The notes under the pieces are model-generated. The model was not told the origin of the DNA. It made no database searches and was given only the letters and a program-made list of their open reading frames with translations. Made by a program: the position numbers and the translations under genes. 64,000 bases of DNA from Odontesthes bonariensis (Eukaryota; Chordata; Actinopteri; Atheriniformes; Atherinopsidae), in the NCBI RefSeq assembly GCF_027942865.1, contig NC_134510.1:9148001-9212000 (forward strand), given 5' to 3'. This document shows, one piece after another, positions 60,501 to 64,000 of the stretch (positions within the stretch are counted from its first letter, which is position 1; the number at the start of each line of letters is the position of its first letter).

Positions 60501-63500
60501 GTTCAGGTGATGAGGGACCTTCGTGATGGAGTCAAACTGAAGAAGGTGCAGGAGCGTCAGTACAACCCTCTGCCCATCGAGTATCAGCTCACTCCCTATG
60601 AAATGCTCATGGATGACATCAGGTCCAAACGCTACAAACTGCGCAAAGTCATGGTGAGTGTCTAAAAATGTTTTGCAGCCCACAATATAATAATCAGTGA
60701 AGTATGTTTGGATTAGAAATGTTCATGCCTTCTGTTTACTACACAGTTTTTTTTTCATCTTGTGGGAAAATGCTTTGATTGACTCGAAAATCCATGTAAA
60801 TGACAATACTGAGGCCAGGGTTGGTTTAAATGGGAGTACTATAAAAATATTTTAATGACAGTTCTCTTCCTAAAAGTAAGAGTTGTTGTGCTTGCTGGAT
60901 ATCATTTTAGCAATAGGTAAACTTTTAACACAGTCTGTAATTTAACATGAGCAATAATAAACAAAAGTTGGTCAAGAACATTATAAACACATTAACACAC
61001 AATTTCAAGCTTTTTTTCATCAAATTCAAGATGAGCTAATGTGTTTTGATTTTGAGTAAAATGTCTCACTTTCAACATTTGACTTCTTCTATATACGATC
61101 ATGAATAAAATATTGTGTTCACATGTTTTTTTTAATGTGGGTTGTAGGTGACCTCCTGAAACAATCAAACAAAATTTTGTTCAGATTACAATCTGCCCCC
61201 TAAAGTTGAATTTTTGAAAGCCTGAGTACCTCAAAAGCTGGGACCTTGACACCAAACATGGCTGCCCGCCCTGCACATAAAATTCTCTTGGTAAAAAAAT
61301 GTTTCCAGTCCCACTCATAGTACTGTCCAAAAATGTATCAGTGAACAAATTACTAAGGTGTTTTTACCAAAATGCAGTGTAAGGAATGGTTATCAGCTGG
61401 TATGTTTCGTCTGGTCTGTGAGCACAACAGTGGACAAATCTTAGTTCTGTCAGAACCACTCTCGTCAAAATGAGACGAGAAACAGATATAAATTTCAGAA
61501 GCTTATTCTGAATGCATACAATTTATGTTTGGTGGTATGGCTCTGTTCGGAGGAAGTTCCCAACTTTTCCATGAGCTCCATGGAAGCCAAGACAGGGAAC
61601 AGCAGCATCCTCAGGTGGAGTGCCTTCCATTTGCTGTAAAGGCAACAACCCCCTAGAACAGAGCAAGCAACAATGAACAACAGAATGACATTGTTTGGCA
61701 ATGCGAAGTGGAGGTGATGGGTGCAAGCAGAAAGCAAAAAGAGCAGTGACAGCAAACCAAGTTTAAATGAAGCGCCCCGAATGCCAGCATCCAATTGCGA
61801 GCAGCAGCTGATTACCCATAAGCACAGTTGGTTTGTGGACAGCCATAAGGGTTGGGTCGGCGTCAGCCAATAGGCAAAGGGCGCGTTGACTACGTGGCCT
61901 GCCAGAACTATCGCGGTGCTCCATTGATGGTTCAACTTGCAGCTGGAACTTGATCAACCTGAGTGTGACATTGATGCCAGCTATGAATTCCAACATCCAA
62001 AGCTTCTTCATATTGAACTCTTTGTTGTGACTTCCAGTTAGTTTTAGAATAGAATTTTAGATTGTGTTTGTTTCTTTCATTAAAGGGATAGTTCACCTCT
62101 TTTGACATGAAACTGTATGACATCCCATACTAGCAATATCGTGCATGAACATTGGCCCCCGCTGCGTCCTGTGAGCCGAGTTCCGGCCACATTTTGGTGT
62201 TGACGAAGGTAGTCCGGCTAGTTGGCTGGGGTCAAAAAAATAAAGCGTTTTGCTTCTCAAAACAATATGCGTTCAAAAGAGTAATACAATTGAATCACAA
62301 AATCGTTCTCCAGGAAAAAGTAAGACCTCACAATCGATTTTGTGATGCAATTGTATTGCTCTTTTAATTTTTTTTTATATTGTTTTGAGAAGCAAAACGC
62401 TTTATTTTTGTGACCCCAGCCAACTAGCCGGACTACTTTTGTCAACACCAAAACAAGGCCGTAACTCGGCTCACAGGACGCATTCTGGGGTAAGCCAATG
62501 TTCATGCTGCTAGTATGGGATGTCATACAGATTCATGTGAAAAGAGGCGAACTATCCCTTTGAATGGTTTTCCTCTCTGACCTTTTCACTTTGCACATTC
62601 CCATGAGATTATTAAAATCAGCTGACCAGAAGCTCCTGGTTGTCCCGTGGATATCAGGCCTTTGCTTTAGCTTCTCCTAAACTTCTGGTTTCTTTAAATA
62701 TGAACAGTGAACATTATTAAAAAACAAATAATTTTGTGCTTTGACTTTTAAGCCAGACCTCTTATCACACTGAACATGTTTATCACACATTAAACATGCT
62801 TATACATGTAGGACTAGACCCGACTACTCATGGAGTCAAACCCTTTCTCTCTTCATGTGTAATCAGGTGAATGGAGACATCCCACCCAGGTTAAAGAAAA
62901 GTGCTCATGAAGTTATCCTGGAGTTCATCAGGTCCAGACCGCCTCTTAATCCCGTGAGTACAAATAAATATTGTAGATTTAAATCTAAAACATGTCTTCC
63001 CTTTAAACAAATGATCTCTTGCTTCAATCTCTGTGACTCTCTCTAGTTTTTGTTGTTCCTTTGTAAATTTTAAAGCCAAAATCATGATAATTACTTTATA
63101 GTAACACATATCACCTGATATGAATTGGTGTTTAAGTCTCAAAGATTTATATAAGAATGTAAATTGCATTTAAAACCTTTTTCTGTAATAATCTGAATGT
63201 TTAAACTGTCTAATTTGAGTTTTATTGACGTGCAAATTAATTGGAAAGCAGTGTCCATCTCTCCTGTATTGATAGAAATCTTGCAGCAGGATTAGCAGAC
63301 GCTGTTTCAGCAGGGCACTCATTTCTCAGAAATCAATCAGTCACTCACAAGAGACATGAGGGGAGTGGCGAAGAGCAGGCCTGCTGGCTACAGACCATTC
63401 ATGTCAGTTTTTGCACTCCGTTTACACTCTGTCACCCACCATCAACCTGTGCTAGGTATCAGCTCGGAAGCTGAAACCTCAGACTCAGCTTCCTCCCACC

Positions 63501-63585
63501 CTGCATGAGCGGATCCTGGAGGAGATCAAGGCAGAGAGGAAACTTCGCCCTGTGTCACCCGATCAGGTCCGCAGGGGAAGACTGG
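33516..63585 (+). CDS. spire1: protein spire homolog 1, N-terminal 8 exons (continues past window)
   Basis: Exons 33516-33876, 38647-38675, 50129-50365, 54981-55106, 60099-60173, 60489-60653, 62867-62953 and 63456-63585 join in phase to about 403 codons; the frame is open (phase 1) at the GTACGG donor after 63585. Spire nucleates actin filaments by aligning monomers on tandem WH2 repeats and works with FMN-type formins on Rab11 vesicles. Residues about 42-235 are the KIND domain ([43 protein letters not shown]). Four WH2 repeats follow, each ending in a L-x-x-V motif: LKKV (293-296), LRKV (327-330), LNPV (358-361), LRPV (390-393). The expected spire box and FYVE-like zinc finger lie beyond the window. 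[20 protein letters not shown] fits SPIRE1 better than SPIRE2. The start has a strong context (A at -3, G at +4). An Ala-rich stretch (82-94) is in the KIND region. Intron 2 is 11.5 kb. Confidence 0.93.
35441..35753 (-). mobile_element. tRNA-derived SINE
   Basis: Read on the minus strand from 35753, the head is GGTGGCCGTGGCTCAGTGG followed by TTAGAG, a good pol III A box (TGGCTCAGTGG). A degenerate B box (AGATTCAATACCC, 35687-35700) is about 30 bases further on. The body has the block complementary to CCTTGCTCAAGGGCACCTCA (35597-35616), found in many teleost SINEs. A 16-bp perfect inverted repeat lies inside (35495-35510 and 35541-35556). The tail runs into AT-rich DNA near 35441. The changed B box suggests it is no longer transcribed. 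Confidence 0.7.
37300..37372 (+). repeat. dispersed teleost repeat fragment
   Basis: CACCCTGGACAGGTTGCCAG followed by TGCATCACAGGGCCACAGAG and ACAAACGAGA..ACAACTACACACACGCTCACAC. This is the same family as 32455-32600, with fewer changes. Confidence 0.55.
40716..40756. repeat. perfect 18-bp inverted repeat (hairpin)
   Basis: TTGTCACATTTGAACGAC (40716-40733), a 5-base loop TACAT, then the exact reverse complement (40739-40756). An extra direct copy of the CACATTTG core lies immediately upstream (40711-40718). No transposon ends or coding context explain it. Confidence 0.9.
41547..41786 (+). pseudogene. Myb/SANT-like protein of Harbinger element, frameshifted
   Basis: From the ATG at 41547 one frame reads [27 protein letters not shown], then hits a stop at about 41646. 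The next frame continues [20 protein letters not shown]...[12 protein letters not shown] to the stop at 41784-41786. Together they follow the Myb/SANT-like DNA-binding domain of Harbinger accessory proteins (E-x-x-x-LL near the start, conserved K-x-x-W and KKWxD at the end). The frame change near 41625-41640 disables it. Confidence 0.7.
41837..42247 (-). pseudogene. Harbinger transposase, internally deleted
   Basis: The minus-strand frame has an N-terminal block ([20 protein letters not shown], then [20 protein letters not shown]) of the HARBI1-like transposase. It runs straight into the C-terminal block [20 protein letters not shown] ... [18 protein letters not shown]. The DDE catalytic middle, normally about 150 residues or more, is missing. 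The frame is otherwise open, so the deletion is a simple internal loss, as in non-autonomous derivatives. Confidence 0.8.
43160..44130 (-). mobile_element. Penelope-like retroelement 3' fragment (RT C-terminus and GIY-YIG region)
   Basis: On the minus strand, frames with shifts give [20 protein letters not shown] and [12 protein letters not shown] (about 44010-43885), then [54 protein letters not shown] and CADLYIG (about 43810-43625). After a deletion follows [40 protein letters not shown]. This is the order in Penelope-type elements: end of the reverse transcriptase, linker, GIY-YIG nuclease (LYAVQC...LYIG), C-terminal tail. Frameshifts and a deletion after YIG show it is dead. The 3' flank (about 43195-43275) carries the CTGAAGAAGCCTTTTGGATG block often linked to these elements. 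Confidence 0.7.
46346..46353. repeat. left target-site duplication of hAT element
   Basis: CACATCTG, repeated exactly at 47988-47995. Confidence 0.9.
46354..47987. mobile_element. non-autonomous hAT element (1634 bp, contains nested insertion)
   Basis: It begins CAGTGTTGTATAAAGTACT and ends with the matching inverted GTTACTATACAACACTG, giving a 12-bp-class terminal repeat (CAGTGTTGTATA), and is flanked by the perfect 8-bp duplication CACATCTG. The body is rich in AAGTA/TACTT motifs (AAGTAAAAGTA, TACTTAAGTA) near both ends, a signature of a very common fish hAT family. It has a partial internal duplication (GCTTATCTGGCATCTGAA at about 47433 and 47640). Without the palindrome inserted at 46744-47398 it would be about 975 bp. 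Confidence 0.88.
46744..47398. mobile_element. 655-bp palindromic TTAA-flanked MITE (Kolobok/piggyBac-like) nested in hAT
   Basis: Two arms of about 280 bp (46744-47023 and 47121-47398) are nearly perfect inverted copies around a spacer of roughly 100 bp. Ends read AGGATAAGACCGG and CCGGTCTTATCCT, each bordered by TTAA (46740-46743 and 47399-47402). A TTAA target and ends starting AGG suggest the Kolobok superfamily; piggyBac also uses TTAA but normally begins CCC. It carries no gene. Confidence 0.85.
51718..51764. repeat. (ATT)n and (CTTT)n microsatellites
   Basis: ATT repeats at about 51718-51740 followed by CTTT repeats at about 51742-51764, inside the element at 51671-53121. Confidence 0.9.
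52047..52800. repeat. tandem array, about 2.3 units of approximately 320-330 bp
   Basis: The anchor CGAACTCGTCCTACAGATTT occurs at 52047 and 52378, and a changed form (CAAACTCCTCCTACATATTT) at 52696, giving spacings of 331 and 318 bp. Each unit goes on with CTTCAAACTTGGCCAG, GTTACTCTTAAG, a G run and AATCTTTTTCAAA-type sequence. The first two also share TGCTGGACCCAGCCTGAACG. Divergence grows from unit 1/2 to unit 3. Confidence 0.85.
55107..60098 (+). other. spire1: spire1 intron 4
   Basis: A 5.0-kb intron. ORFs up to 168 codons (57844-58350) show no known domain. No well-defined repeat recognised. Confidence 0.5.
60654..62866 (+). other. spire1: spire1 intron 6
   Basis: A 2.2-kb intron holding the palindromic MITE at 62084-62559; the rest is unremarkable. 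Confidence 0.55.
62084..62559. mobile_element. palindromic TTAA-type MITE (476 bp)
   Basis: Ends read AGGGATAGTTCACCTCTTTT and the inverted AAAAGAGGCGAACTATCCCT. The arms (about 62084-62304 and 62336-62559) match over roughly 220 bp with some changes, around a short spacer. The left flank is TTAA (62080-62083) and the right flank TTGA (62560-62563), so a TTAA duplication with one later mutation is likely. AAAGGGATAGTTCACC ends are abundant in fish genomes. Confidence 0.8.
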
Positions 63586-64000
63586 GTACGGAAAACTTGT
63601 TATTTTGTATTTTTAGTTGTACTGTTGTTGCGCACACACAAGCAAACACTCTCACACATACAATCATACCTCACTCTGCAATGATTACTTACAAACTGTG
63701 CTGTAGCTTCATTATTTCGAGCTGTTTTAGTTCCTTTAACACTTTACGACACTATTATTTGTGCCTCTGCTCTTTGCTGTTGTAGCTGATGCTGCCTAAC
63801 CTTTCATATTTGTGTTGCTACTAATGCCTATTAATATTTTGTTCAACATATTGTTTGCAGTGAGTGAAAGTTGAACACAAAAAAAAATGCTAAGTGTCTG
63901 CATTTCTTTTAACATCAACTACACTAAAACCAGTGCTGCATTTTTGAATGGCATTAATCTGTCACCGTTCGGCTGTGGCTTATTTCCCATCATAAAAGAG
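63586..64000 (+). other. spire1: spire1 intron 8 (partial)
   Basis: Sequence after the GTACGG donor. No further spire1 exon is visible before the window ends. Confidence 0.6.

Noticed and set aside
33516-63585. Calling the KIND-WH2 gene SPIRE2
   Set aside because: Blocks such as [20 protein letters not shown] and [19 protein letters not shown] agree with SPIRE1 and differ from SPIRE2 at several positions I remember.

Overview
The window is vertebrate nuclear DNA, almost certainly from a ray-finned (teleost) fish. Genes are split into many short exons with GT-AG introns. The encoded proteins match vertebrate UBR5, KLF10, AZIN1, ATP6V1C1 and SPIRE1. The non-coding DNA is full of repeats typical of teleosts: hAT, Harbinger and TTAA-flanked palindromic elements, a tRNA-derived SINE, Penelope-like and L2-like remnants. 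Human 8q22.3 carries the same series UBR5 - KLF10 - AZIN1 - ATP6V1C1, so this is a conserved syntenic block. SPIRE1 as the next gene is a difference from human as I remember it.

Layout. 1-1637 (minus): intron 1 and coding exon 1 of ubr5; the rest lies off the left edge. 1638-1850: ubr5 promoter/5' leader with a YY1 motif. 1850-6400: intergenic, with a compound microsatellite and an old L2-like tail. 6480-9580 (plus): klf10, 4 exons, 482 aa, complete. 9590-18500 (minus): azin1, 451 aa in 10 coding exons, plus two upstream leader exons that encode the conserved regulatory upstream ORF (uCC). klf10 and azin1 are tail to tail and their probable poly(A) signals are about 40 bp apart. 18500-23800: intergenic. 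23834-30822 (plus): atp6v1c1, 12 coding exons, 383 aa, complete. 33516 to the right edge (plus): spire1, first 8 coding exons (about 403 aa: KIND domain and four WH2 actin-binding repeats), with the C-terminal half outside the window. Its large introns hold most of the mobile elements.

How the genes relate. These are independent housekeeping or regulatory genes, not an operon: a ubiquitin ligase, a TGF-beta-inducible repressor, a polyamine-pathway regulator, a proton-pump subunit and an actin nucleator. The most informative biology is the azin1 leader. A 47-codon reading frame can be read from an ATT (AUU) codon across a splice junction and ends in Pro-Pro-Trp-Asp-Pro-Ser-stop. This is the known polyamine-sensing, non-AUG upstream ORF of antizyme inhibitor mRNA. 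The azin1 protein has also lost several ornithine decarboxylase catalytic residues (Lys69 to Arg, Cys360 to Gly), and one of its introns starts with GC instead of GT.

Mobile elements supported by the sequence: a 923-bp hAT element with a perfect 8-bp target duplication in an azin1 intron; a 1.63-kb hAT element in spire1 intron 2, itself split by a 655-bp near-perfect palindrome flanked by TTAA; a decayed Harbinger element with both a Myb/SANT-like and a transposase fragment; a Penelope-like fragment with a GIY-YIG region; a SINE; a 1.45-kb element with approximately 320-330-bp internal tandem repeats; and two more short inverted-repeat elements. I saw no CRISPR array, rRNA or tRNA gene, and no prokaryotic-type system. 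Exon boundaries were deduced by eye from splice signals, phase and family similarity.
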